48,357 bases of DNA from Rodentolepis nana (Eukaryota; Platyhelminthes; Cestoda; Cyclophyllidea; Hymenolepididae), in the NCBI GenBank assembly GCA_900617975.1, contig UZAE01012281.1:1-48357 (forward strand), given 5' to 3'. Below, in pieces: positions 1 through 12,800 of this stretch. The translations under genes were made by a program, and so were the position numbers. Numbering within the stretch: the stretch's first letter is position 1; each line of letters opens with the position of its first letter. The notes under the pieces were generated by a model. It searched no databases. It was not told the DNA's origin and saw only the letters and a list, made by a program, of their open reading frames with translations.

Positions 1-40
1 AACCATCAAAACGCCTGCCATTTGATATAAATAAATAATA
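1..40 (+). repeat. Retroposon copy A, 3' end only
   Basis: This matches the last 40 bases or so of the retroposon family described at 13985-14313: the ATCAAAACGCCTGCCATTTG block followed by an ATAAATAAATAA tail. The body lies outside the window. It sits downstream of the minus-strand NRBP gene and is antisense to it. Confidence 0.85.
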
Positions 41-338
41 TCTGATATCCCCGTTCCTATTATCTAATGCGCTCTCAACCACTCAAGGTATTTACAAGGA
101 CGAGACACCACCACTTCGAATCCTCAGTAACTTCCATCAGCAATCATTTAACCACGTTAGCCTTCTCATATTCTCGAATCTAGATGACTCTCGTTAGAGA
201 TAAGACGAAATTTAGAAGCCAGCAGAAATAGACAAGACCATTCACGCGTAAATAGGAAGAGGGACTGTGCCAACGACTTAATAAAGGCAAAATTTCTTAC
301 TCTCTTACTGAAGGAGAGAAGAAAGCGAGATAACGCAC
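41..338 (-). other. 3' side of NRBP: terminal intron or 3' UTR
   Basis: Reading the minus strand past the last recognised NRBP exon, a good donor (GTGCGT, 333-338) is followed 31 nt later by a pyrimidine tract and CAG. The next three bases are TAA (305-307). Without splicing, the frame runs 13 codons further to a stop at 297-299. Either way the protein could end here, or the donor could join an exon outside the window. No AATAAA was found on the minus strand in this stretch. Confidence 0.4.
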
Positions 339-817
339 CTGCAAGTGAAGGTCAAAGAGATCTTCGGGGGATATTTTGGCCTCTCTGGCGAAGCTCTCTC
401 TGCAATGGTAGCAGGGAGAAGTGAGGTAGTTGGGAAGATCGGTTCGGTGGAGATAGTCGTGTCGATCACAAAGGGCACACGTGGCGTTCTCAGGGGCCAG
501 ACAACCGACATCCAGCATTTCCACAGAGCTTGCTCCCACATTGCCACCTGTTATACTCACAGAGGCACTGCGTTCACTAGCGAGACTCACACTATTAGTA
601 GCGTTGGTTGCCGTTGTGGACTTGAGGGGATTGGTGGGTACAACCGTCTGCATGGGGGGTGACGCGACGCTGGATCCGTAGGTAGGCATCATACCTGTGG
701 GAATGTCTGCACATGTCGTGGTGGATGGGGGTGCCACTGAGGATGAGGCCTGAGGAGGCATTACAATGTTTGATGAAGGATCTCCATTCATCTGAATCAT
801 CTGTGTGTTAATGAGAT
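339..817 (-). CDS. NRBP: NRBP exon 14 (C-terminal tail with Cys motif)
   Basis: Two bases plus 159 codons after a TTTTTTTAG acceptor. About 100 Ser/Thr/Pro-rich residues are followed by CALCDRHDYLHRTDLPNYL and CYHCRESF. The CX2C-X18-CX2C spacing could bind zinc, but no family was recognised. It ends at DLHLQ before GTGCGT. Confidence 0.75.
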
Positions 818-3800
818 CTAAAAAAAGGAACAGTAAATAAGTATACACCAAACACCCAGTATATGGCTGTTACAAAACACAAAGCATATAAAAGAGCTAA
901 TACACTTAGAAAATATTTAAATCCTGATTGCACAATCCATACAACCTGTCAATATTCAAAAATTTTCCAAAGCTATGTCGTCATTAATATAAACAACCTC
1001 ACCCATTGAAATAACCAGCTGCTTCAGCTCCTCGGGACTAAATAAAGAAGACTTGTAGCCGAAATAATTGCGTTAATTAGTTGATTCATGAGTTGAGTAT
1101 GACAGAAAGGTATGGTAGACAACAAATTAGTAAAAAGACAACGAGGTCCCAGCAGCAGAAAATTGTAAAAAAAACAATATCAAAGGTAAGAATTCTATGA
1201 AGAGCATTGAGAATGTTCAACTCTGCTCCATTAAGTAGATGAAATTAGACGATAGGAAGGGGAAGGAGAGTTTAAAATATGGAACTTAACGCTGATCATT
1301 CAGAAAATAGTCACTTGGGATAAACTACATAGATTTGTACGCTGTTTCTTTCATTTTAAATTTGATGGCATGTATTGTCATGCATTTTCATAAACATACA
1401 CACCCTTCCCCATCCTAACTAATAGAACCAAGTTGCGATTCCGGGAACATACTGGACGGAAACAAATATCGTAAAGCCTGGCTCAGTGGAAAATTCGCTA
1501 GAAAGATGATTAAACACAGACAAAGTTTTGTACATGTCCAGATTTGGCCGTTTGCCATTGTCTCGTGTTATAACAGCCCAATCTTACTCATAAACCACAG
1601 GTCAAGAATGCCGTAAGATTAAAGAAGACCACTATAAGTCGTATTTGAAATTATATTCAGTACAAACTCCATCTGTTTGTTGTTTTTCATCAAAGTGATT
1701 CAATGAAACAACTTAAAAAAGCCCACGCAGGGTTGGCGTGTTCGAATGACTCATAAGAGCATAGTTTCAGGTCAAGTGCATTTGATAGCAGTGAGAGCGA
1801 ATCAAACAGATGCAAAAAGCACGATTTGTGAACTCCAATCGATGCCGATTTCACCTATTCCAAATCCTCCCATTTCTACGAAGAGAGAAATACAATGAAT
1901 GCTACTGAAGATCAGTTCATCACCTCCCCAATCTCCCAATAAGATGTCAGCAAATTAGGCTTTAAAAACCGATCGTACTAAATTAACTGTTCTCCCTTAT
2001 GAGAAGCAAATATGTAAATAGAACAAAATCAGTTTGCACACTTGAGCTATTATATAAGAAATTGAGTAAATCACTATACCCATTTCTAAAAAGTAATACA
2101 AAAGTCATTTATCCATAGGAAGATCCCACAAATCACGCAAATGCGTACTTACAATCAGAGGGCTTAGGAAAATTGTTTCCAGTAGTCATCGATCTTTTTC
2201 TATAAAGAGCAGTTAGAAGACCAATCTGGGGATGAATAGATACTCATCAATATTATCGGAGCGGTTCAGAATTAACTTAGTGAGGCCTAGCTTATGCTTG
2301 ATAGTTAGACTAAGAAGTTAATTAAGGGCCACATGTTACTTAAGTCCAATAAATATTATCAGTAGGCTTATTCTGCTAAACTGCGTGAAAATCGTTTCAT
2401 TTATAGCAACACATTGGACTGTTAAAAAGAGCGCACTACGTAAATGAACGATAATCAATCAATCATCATCATCATCATCACCAGAGTCCAAATATATCAA
2501 ATATATTTGCAACTATGAATGGGGTGGGGATTCACAACGACCTCTATCGATAATTTCATAGAAATCAGCATTGGAACCACGCCCTTCAGTGCGTGAAAGT
2601 GCAAAAAAAGGCGAATTCAAGCGTCTTTCACAAAAATATAAATAAAACGCATAAGAAGACTCATGAAACGAACTTTAAAAGCGATCTTGATTACGTCAGA
2701 ATAAGCTTAGAGCGTGATAGGACGGAAATACTCCGAGGAATTCCTGGCTTTATGTCCTTCCCAGGCCACAGGAAATTGACTTATTTTTAAAGTTCTTAGA
2801 AGCAACCGCAAGATGGCAGTAATGAAATAATCACGGTGAGGTACAATTAGCATCAATTTGATATTGTGCGCAGACTACTTTTGCCTCCTCTCGTATTACA
2901 CGAAAGCACTATTTTAGGAATAAGCTTTAGTTATCAGCAGCAAACGAGCCACTTAAAAATGGCCCATGACTGGAAACCGCTGAGGCAATAAGCAACAAAA
3001 AACATTATCCAGATGGCAACATGTCAGTGTCAGTAGCCATTCCATATCGATATGCAAGACTATAGAAGCTAGGACCACATAGAAACGTAATTGACCGAGA
3101 GTAGTTAACACCATCTAGGGTGTGCAATAGACTTACCTCCACGTGGTGCACCCTGGGCAACGTATACTCATACGGCAAAAAAGTCTATTAACCGGCAGTT
3201 GACCTCTGACTTCAAACTACCATGGCCGACTGCTTGCCATATTCGACCCCTTTCACAGTACATATCTTACCTTTTTCTCTACCTTTGTGTCTGTCTGCCT
3301 TTTTTACATCTGTGAATCGCTCTTCTGTACCCCTCCTTCTCTCGACTTTCTTCCACTTTGATGAACCTTCCCTCTGTGAAGCCTGAAGTCAGCTAAAGGG
3401 CTAATGATAGCTATCAAAACGCCTGCCATTTGGAATAAATAAATAAATAAATAAATGATAAGGACTTAGCTCCAATATTGCGTTGAAAATTTAATTTTCA
3501 TCACGACTCATTCCAATGCTTTCACAACCACCATTAGATGCATGCAAATGATAGTGAAAATCAACTGATTCTAGGCTGCCGGATTTTCGTGCTATCTACT
3601 TCCTTAACAAAATACTCAAAATCCACAGATAATTTTCAAAGCAAGCCACAAGCCTGATATAAGAGAGACATTCCGGATTATGGGATGAGGGACACTATTG
3701 TGGAACATTCTGCTCTCCTTTCTTTAATAGCGTTAAACTGTAGGTTCCGGAGAAATCAGCACTAGCCATTTCTGCGCACGATCCTAGATGAACAACGCTG

Positions 3801-6800
3801 TGATTCATAAATTTATATAATCCCATGTCTAATTGAAGCACATCAATATTTCAACATTTAGTTTAAGTGCACCAAGGTAGACTTGGAACTAGAATTTCAT
3901 ATTCTTATGAATAAGAAACTCAGAAACAAATATTGAAATTCAAACTTTGAGAAAAAGCGTCCTACTGCCCAATTCGCATATTGGAATTATTAATGAAACT
4001 TGGAGGTTGAAACACTTACCTTCAAGTTCATGTGGGCGAGAATCGGGTGCAAGGCAGGAGGGTGAGAAGGAGGTGAGGCAGGCGTCGGAAGCTGCTGTCA
4101 TAGCACCAGAAGGAAGCAGAGTTGGCACCGCAGCTGCATCCAAGGTCATAGGGAGAGAGGGACCCGTTGAAGTATATACTGTCGACTGCCCCAGGGAAGT
4201 CAAGCCGTTGGTAGCAACGGAAGAAGGAAGATGGTGTGAAGTTAAGGGTGGCTAAAATACAAAAGATAGAATGAGATTACATTATAATTTGCTTCTACTT
4301 AAATGTTTTCTTTTAATCAGGAGGTAAACTGAAGGATTTAATATGTCCTTTTCGATGAACCATCCCTTTCAGCACTTGGATTTTAATAATAATAATCAAA
4401 CACCTTCAAGTAAATGTATGTACTCTAAAGGTAGACTGGAAATTTGCAATTTCCTTTGGAAACGCTTGTATTAAAAATTGGTAATTAATCTCTGAAAGCG
4501 TCGAAATTCAAAAACGCCCATGCACAACAGAGATAGTGTTGGCTATGAACATTGTAAAGCTAGAATTTCCCTTCGCTGCACAGCAGAAAGCATGCAATTA
4601 CAGCGAGACACGAGAACCAGAAGAAATCTTTAAAGCATTTAATAGGGGACTCAGAATAAAACATCATGAACCTGGTCTAACAATCTTGAAATTGCCACAA
4701 TTGATTACGTGATTGTTTATATGTCCACAATGAGTGATCCAGCGGTCGGCTATGTGTAATAAAGATCCATGGCCAAGATACAGCAGAGTGGAAGAGAGAC
4801 CTTGAATGATTGTGGATGACAGTGAGAACTAAAATTCAATCAAGGTGGTAAAAGATTACTGAAGCCGCCAGGTTCGTTCATTTATAGTGATTAAAATAAA
4901 TAGACCAGTAGCTCCATTGCAGTTCCCATAGATTCAAGATGAGCTTAGGTCATGCAAAATCAAATAAAAACACTTGGGAGGATTCGAAAATTAAAAATTT
5001 TAAAGTTGCAGATAGAGCTTGAACTACTAATAACACTACAGAATTTAATAAGATTGAGAATTAATATTTAACTCTATGACTCACAGAGTACAATATGTGA
5101 ACTAGTCTATGATTATTTGCAGTATCAGCACAAATCTCGCTCTTCTGAACACCAGCAAGAGCAGAAAGCACCGGGGAATTGATCAATCCACATGCAACAA
5201 TATATACAAATTTGGAGGAAATTACTCACAAATTCACATTTCTTTTTTTAGACTAAACTAACACCAAAAGATTAGTTCAGGGATAAAATGTCCCGAATGT
5301 ACGTGAAATTCTACCCACTATACAACAATTAAAAATCCTGACAGCTGGGAAATCGAAACGAAAGGGCATATGTCAACTTGAAAAAAAAACTGCACCAGGT
5401 GAATCAATATTGAAGATATGGCATATTCTTACCTCCTCGTGGTGCACTCTGGGCAACGTATACTCATATGGCAAAAAAGTCTACGCACCGGCAGTTGACA
5501 TCAAATTGCCATGACCCGACTGTATGTCATACTCGAACACCACCACAGTACTCACCTTACCATTTTCTCTACCCTTGTGTTTGTCTCTTTTACATCGGTG
5601 AATCACTCTTCTGTCCCCCCCCCCCCCCCCCCACGTCGTCGTATGTGTAATTTGCATAATATTCACACCGAGGAATGGCAAGTTTTACGTGGCTAACTTA
5701 AAAAGTCAACTAAAGAGGGGACTAAGATGTTAATAGGAGAGACGTCGTTTTTCCGACAGTTATAGGAAACATTTGCATATATGCTATTAATGTTGAACTT
5801 GTTCATTGTGGTCGATACTGACTCAAGGAGAATTGAAAGTACTTGGTGAAAATGTACTTAAAAAAAGACTAAAACGGGATTTTAAGACAAGCGAGAGCAT
5901 AGATCAATGCGCTACCTCAATGCCACCGCGTGTTGTGGAGGGAATGGCACCATGGGCATCCAACTGCTGACAAGCATGAGCCATGAGTTGCTGAGCCTGT
6001 TGATGGAAGTGTAGAGTCACCAATTTGGAGTAGAGCTCCTGTGCATAGATGCCTCCATTGCCCTCTGTCGAAAAGCTACACATAAGAGGAGAAGGAAGAG
6101 CTTACATATTAACATGGCAAGACAGCAGGTGGGAGAGATAAAGCGGAATGATCAAAAGGCAAGCAAAAGTTGACACTTGGATGGAAGTTTGAAATAGGGG
6201 AATGAAATATGCAGCGTACCAAGGGAAAAGCAGCTCTCCCTCAATCAGAGGAATATTGTGTCTTGCCATTGCAAGGAGTCGAACAAGGATGATTCGGTCG
6301 TTGCTGCTCAAGCACTTGGAGCCCTCGAAGAGATCCGCAATCCTATCGTAGTCGTGCCACTCATTTTCCAGCACTTGAAGGTATGCCTGAAATGGAAATA
6401 AAGTGGAATTCTAAATAAAGTATATTCAAGTGTAGTACCTTGGGAATTATTATTCGATTCAACCCAACTTGGCTCAATGCCAATTTCATAAAGCTTTTAT
6501 GAGCTAATAAGCATGAACTACAAAATTTGACTTCTCAATGCAACAAAAAATCCGAAATTTGTCGACAGATTTTAAATATCAGTGCAAGAAGTTTTACAAA
6601 CTATCAGTGAGTGGATATTGAGTCACCAGATCTTAGTAAAGTAGGTCTTGAAGCAATAATATTTTAGAGAAAGTTTTAACTATGAAGTTTACACGAAAAC
6701 GTCTAGTGAGGCTGCTGTACATAAGAAAGCACTAAGGTAAGATCATTAGGTCGAATAAGGACACATAAGAAGAGAGATCAGTTCGTTCTGATCACGGCCA

Positions 6801-9800
6801 TAGGAATTAAAGTTCTCGAAAATGAAGTGTGCTCAAAGTTAAAAGGAAATCAGGAGAATCCAATTTCATTTGAGGAAGTTAGAGCCCATCCAGACCTATC
6901 CTTCGTTTTCATTGTCTCACCTTGCAGAGAGAAAATCTGGGTTACAAGTCTTCAAACTATTTCGTAGCTACTCTTCCCCACTTAGACCATAAAATAACTA
7001 TCTACTGGACCAAGGCGTCTGCCCATTGGCAGATCATCTTTAAGGTTGTGTTGGCCGAATCCCAAGTGCCCTCCTGGCACATTTTATAAGCAAAAAAGCT
7101 CGATTTCATAAATTCAACTTTCGAACTTACTCTTGAAGAAGCCTATTTTAAGTTCGAAGACGCTAAATGTACGCAAATAGAAAATAAGAAGAAAATTTAT
7201 CCATTTTTCATGCGTATAAATTAAGAAAGATAGCAATTAATGCTATTAGATGACAAATTGCTGAATACAGGTCCTTTCACACATTAATCACGCAATGGTC
7301 AGGTGACAGAGAGAGGGTTTCCGTTTCTAATGAAAGGTATGACCATACGTATTGCTACCATGGTCAAAAAGGAAGAATCTGAATACATTAGAAGGAAATT
7401 AGTCTTGGATCGTGGCTTTTTGTGGTGAAATAATTTATGCAAGAAAGGTATCACTTGTGAAATATTAATTTGCAATTTCATTTCATGACTTACTGCGTCT
7501 CTCCATTTCTCAGTGATCACTCATTATCAGTGTCACTGATGGCATGTTATTTATGTCATAAAGTCGACACTTCCCAGCAATTCCACCAATTACTTTTAAG
7601 TAAAATTACATACTCTATCCATCGTTAGGTATGGCTGCTTAGTTATTTAGCAACCATAGGACCTCAAACTGACTAAGCAGAAATGTAAAAGTATAGTACT
7701 AGTAGTAGTAACGCACTTCTCGTTTAAGCCTTTCTTCAACGAACCACATTTGCACGTAGACTTGCCACCGGCCTGTTCCAATGTAAGCGTATTGACAGTG
7801 GGTGAAGAGAGCGGGCGTTGTGGGTGCCTGCGTGGGAGGAGCCACATGGACAACCTGTGGGACTCCAACAAAACACCTCTCGCCTCCCCCAGCCCCCTTT
7901 CCATCGTCATCCTCATTCTCATAATCGTCTGTATCCGAATCGTTTTGTCCGTCGTCTGTTGAAAGCTCAGCATCTGACAGGTCATCGTATTCGGCAATGT
8001 GGTCGGCAGTACTGTTGGTGGCTACCACTGCGGTGGCGATATTGCCGATCGCAGAGGCCAAGGAGATGGCTGCACCCTGAGTCAATGTGGAAACTATACT
8101 GGCATGGGGAGTGTGTGGCACATTCTGTGATGGTGAAGCACGGATAATACGGCCCTGAGAGAAGAAAGGAGACATTCAGGTCACTATTGATATGCCTTAA
8201 AACAAAGTCTGTCAATATATTGCATTAACGCTTTCATTACATGTACCACCAGGCCAATAATAGCGGTCCACTTGGCTTACTAATAAGAGACTAAGCAGCG
8301 AGATTATCAATGTCTCAAAGCAAATAATAATACTTTGAGCATTAATATTATTTGCCTTGAAACCTCCATTCAGTTGGCGGGCATAGCGGCAACCAATTGT
8401 GAAGCCTTAGCACGTAGTTCAAAATACTCCATTTGGCTTAAAGATCAATTGGGTTTCGGGAAAAGTTAAAGCAATTGCAGACCACTACTGTGCAAGTTAA
8501 TAAAAGTATTCAAACAAGCAAAAATCAAATATTTATTCGAAGGCCGATTCCAATTATGCAGTCTCAAGGGATTGATAAGTTCATAGCCTTGTCACAGATG
8601 TTGTATTGATAAATAAACATCACGACTAGAATGAGTGAATATGGCAACTTAGGCGTACAGTCGACAGAATTCTTCTAAAAATTCTTAAGAGAAAATGAGT
8701 AGAAAAGAATAATAAAATAAGTAAGACATAAATTGGGATACATTGCGAATTAAAGAAGGAGGGCTAAATAGACTCAACAGAGCTTGTGAGTTCTACGAAG
8801 ACTAGAGAGATAGCGAATAGAGCACTAACATCTTGCCAACACGAAAACGTACTTACTGACTCCTAACCTGTCCTAAAAGTCACATAATAAATTTGTATTA
8901 CGAATTATTCACAGGATGCGAAAAAGTAGACTTTACGCCAGTTACTACAATTCGACTTCCAAGCCACGTCCCAGCTTACCTAACCTAATTCCTCGCGAAA
9001 GCCGAACTTGTGATTTTGGAAATCCTCTCAGGCCGTGTAAGGAGATTGGTCGTAGGCTATAACATTGTACCTACCTTCTAACAAAGGAGTCTACTCCTCC
9101 AAATTGAATATATTGGAAGAAATATATGCAAGAAGATGCGACGTATTGCGACAGACAAGTAAACAATTAACAGTTAAAGTCAAATGAGCAAAGCCGATAC
9201 CGGTTGGCCAAGGTAAATTTGACTGTCTCACCAAAAGAACGAAAAAGAGGCTATAAAAGCCTCAAAGCACAACGTTTTCAAAGTGTCTTACAAAAGTAGC
9301 CAAAATCACCGTCTGTTACAGCCCCAATCCACTTCCCTGCGGCGTGACAAAGGGACGAATTCTGTTACTTAAAACGCAACCTATTAGTGACAATTCGAGT
9401 TATCCAAGTCCTAACTACAGTGAACAGGAAATCTCAAGCAAACATCAAACTTTAGATTAAGGTCGTCTTTAAAAATGCAATGGCAAAAAAATCGCCAGTG
9501 GGAGCAACTTCAGCGTCCACGACTTGAGGAGTGTACTTTGGACTGTATCGCTTAATCGACGCGCTACGCATATTTTTTCATCGGAAACGAATCAAGCAGT
9601 TTGTGCAGCAACGCGACGTTGCACCTCGTTCAGAGGTTTCTTCATCACTTTCTGGATATTTTCGTAACCCTTTACTGAGGAAAATTGACCTCTATAAAGC
9701 GTACGTAGGCCCGTCGTAGTGAAACCCTAAGATGAGTACAGGATTTATGGAAGATGCTAAAGCATTCAAGTAAACGTGGCGAAAAAGCCCGAATTTCGAG

Positions 9801-12800
9801 GAAATCCGATTGTGAGATCAGATTGTCTGTCAGGTTACTTCCTTCTAATCACATCAACCTAACAGTCTCCGTTGTAATTCACTCGTATATGACGGATTCC
9901 TTTCGCAGTTATTCCAGAACCATATTCATCGCTGTTCTGCAATAACTTCGAGTTGTTCTCTGCATTATCGAACACTAAACTGTTACTGTTTGCGTCAACT
10001 CTTTACATATGAACAAGTTTAAATTGGCATTCAAATTAATGACTTGTTAAGAGAAAGATACTGCAATTTAACCACTAAATGAGGTGGGAGACTTACTTGA
10101 AACGTGGGCAGCTTGGGAACGGCAGCGATTCCTAAAGAATAAAAACATAGTGAAATATTTCTGTGATAAAAATAGAAAGTTCACACCAAGGAAATGGGGA
10201 TTTAAAGCCATACGGCACAAAATCCAAACTCATGGGTCTTTTCAAAGTAACATCGGTATTCAAACACGAGGATTATGCATAAGTAAATAAAACTCGGCAG
10301 ATGCGAATTCGGTCACCTACTGAATGATAAAACGCAACAAGGCATAGCATAACGCAAGAGTACGCAGTTCTCCGGATTGGCAAATGACTCATCGTAGTTA
10401 ATGAAAAAAGACAGCGTCCAAAGTAAGTGGTCTTAATCACAAAAAGCCAGGGGCTGAGAGGATAACACACAAGTCCCTTAAAGTGTGTGATGGGTGAGAG
10501 GGGGGGGGTCATAAAAGAGGATAATGTCGCTATGGCACATCACACAGTCGCCTTTAGTTGAAATCGGGAGAACTGAGTTATCAATATCTTCAAAAGGGGC
10601 CGAATTCACACTGTGACTTTGTAAAGATCAAATTTCATCATCTGACTCCCAGGTTCATGAATGAGATTGAATACACTGTGTTTATGAAAGTATCTTCCTG
10701 ATAGACCAAACAGATTGCTAACATTCTAATCAATAAATCGTACTATGGATAGACAAACGCATTTAAGAAAATAAAAATCGTCTACGCTGCAATAGGTCCT
10801 CCTACTAAGATAAAAATCACTGGTAGAAGATAAGGGGTTAGTTTGGAAAAACAAAACCTTCCAAGGAGATTACGGAGTGTTAGAAACATCAGATTTGGGT
10901 GGAGAGTAAATGGGGAAGAGAAATAATCTAATGCAATAATAAAAGGGCATTGTATGAACCCCCATTGACGAGAATTATTACGTTGGGCCATCTATATTAA
11001 TGGAAGTGTGCAATTAAATAGATCGACCAATCAATTGACGTCCACATTTGGAAGATTAGCTGTTGATTGTCAGTTGCAAAGAGCATCTTTCAAGTGTATT
11101 GAACACCCAAACATAATGGGAAGGATAAGGACGGGAATAAAGGGAAGTAAAATTTTCTATAGTAAATTAAGGTACTCCTGGGTCCACTTTTTGATAGTTT
11201 ATTGACAAAGTGAACGAAACACCAAATGCCGAATGGTCTCAGTATATTCAAGCAGTATGAAAAAAATCACTTAAACAGGGACTCTTGAGTCACTGATTGG
11301 AATGTGGCCTCTGTTTCAGCAATTTCCAGTGGCCGAGACCAAAATGTCCTACACTGATAAATTAATTAATACTTCTATGTAGAAATGCAAGAACACATTT
11401 AACAAACAAAAAACAAGAACAGACATTTCTCGCTTAGCCTCTTTTACTGTTGCCTGTTGAAAAAGTCACCACTGTATCAAACTGCCAAATCTATTCTCCC
11501 CATTTTTGCATTGAATGCGGGAATATTTAAGCAGCGGTGAATTTAATTACTACTCCGTAAACGACAATGAGTCCAGACGTCTAGTGAATGAAAGCTTCAA
11601 ACCCTAATAAACTTTCAAAGACATTAGAAGGGAACTACAAAGCTGGAACTGTGTAGCAGAATGCGGTACCTCAAAAACAACAATAGGTCATACTGATAGT
11701 ATAGCTGGGAATCGGTCAATATGTATTTCTACTAAGTCAGGCCACTCGATCGATTCCCATAGGGGCACAACCAGTAGTGTAAGCGATCCATCACCGTGGT
11801 TTGATCTCATCAATAGGAAGGGAAAGAGAATGCGGTTTTCTCAAAGAAGAGACTTTGGGATACCGCTCTCTCTACGAAGTTGTGTTTGCCAAATTTTCTT
11901 GGCTAAATGAAAAAAAGTAAAATAACATACGAATCAACTGCTTTGTCAAGACAAATCTGCCTAAAAGAGAACGCAACTGCATACTTTTGGGGTATAGGGA
12001 TAACCTGGATTTAATGAATAAGGAAACTCAAAATAAAACGTATGTGTTAAGGGTGTTAACACATTTCAAAGATCTCAACACTATCAAAATCTGAAATAAC
12101 ATGGCACATTTCTTCACAAACAAGCTCCCTAATTAAAAACACGTCAAATTTATAAAAGACGTACCCGAAAAGTCCTTGTCAGGAGGATGGAGACAAGCGG
12201 ATTGCTGTCGTACTCTTTTCTCCCTGGCATTAGTGGCAGTCTGTTGCATCACAGGGTAGGACACCTTGGTCAGTTCACAAGGTTTATTATTTGCAGCACA
12301 AATCCCCATCGTGGAACCCGTATCTCTGGAAGTTGTCACTACCCCATTCAGCATACTCTTCACGCAGTCCTTCAACTGATTTGTAGAGATGACACAGTCA
12401 TTGAAGGAGTTAGGTAGCGACCTGCGTCTCATTTCACTATCACCATCCATAGAGTTAGCTTGGAGGTTGTTAGAAGACGTGGGGATGAGTTTAGTAGTAG
12501 CCATGAAAGGAAATCTAGACGCGGGTTTCAATTGAAAGGAATTGACGAGGGAATTAACGGTAGCAGCTGCTGCCGCACAGGCAGTAGTAATCGCGAGATC
12601 ATTCAGCTGATTGACAGACACAGGGATAACTTGATGGGGATCGGGAATTTCATGAATGGTGGTAGAAAGATGGCGATTTGGAGGAGTGTCGATATTGGAG
12701 AGGACGCTGTTAGAGTGCTTTCGTGAGGTGCTGGTGGAAGCCGCGGAGGAGACTGTGGTGATATGAGGTTGTCCGGTGGCATTATCGATTACGATAGCAT

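Larger units (their letters stand above)
2513..4019 (-). other. NRBP intron 11, 1.5 kb
   Basis: Holds full-length retroposon copy B (3118-3456) antisense to the gene. Nothing else recognised. Confidence 0.55.

Noticed and set aside
345..662. Plus-strand frames overlapping NRBP exons (also near 3947, 7750 and 12187)
   Set aside because: They are antisense shadows of exons whose minus-strand frames carry the family signatures and splice phases.
2039..2180. Alternative small exons in NRBP intron 12 (for example before GTAAGT at about 2150)
   Set aside because: In the required phase they contain a stop codon or leave in the wrong phase.
3118..3189. Hammerhead ribozyme or tRNA-derived SINE head
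   Set aside because: No hammerhead core (CUGANGA with GAAA) and no convincing pol III A and B boxes. The pairing pattern instead matches HDV-type ribozymes.
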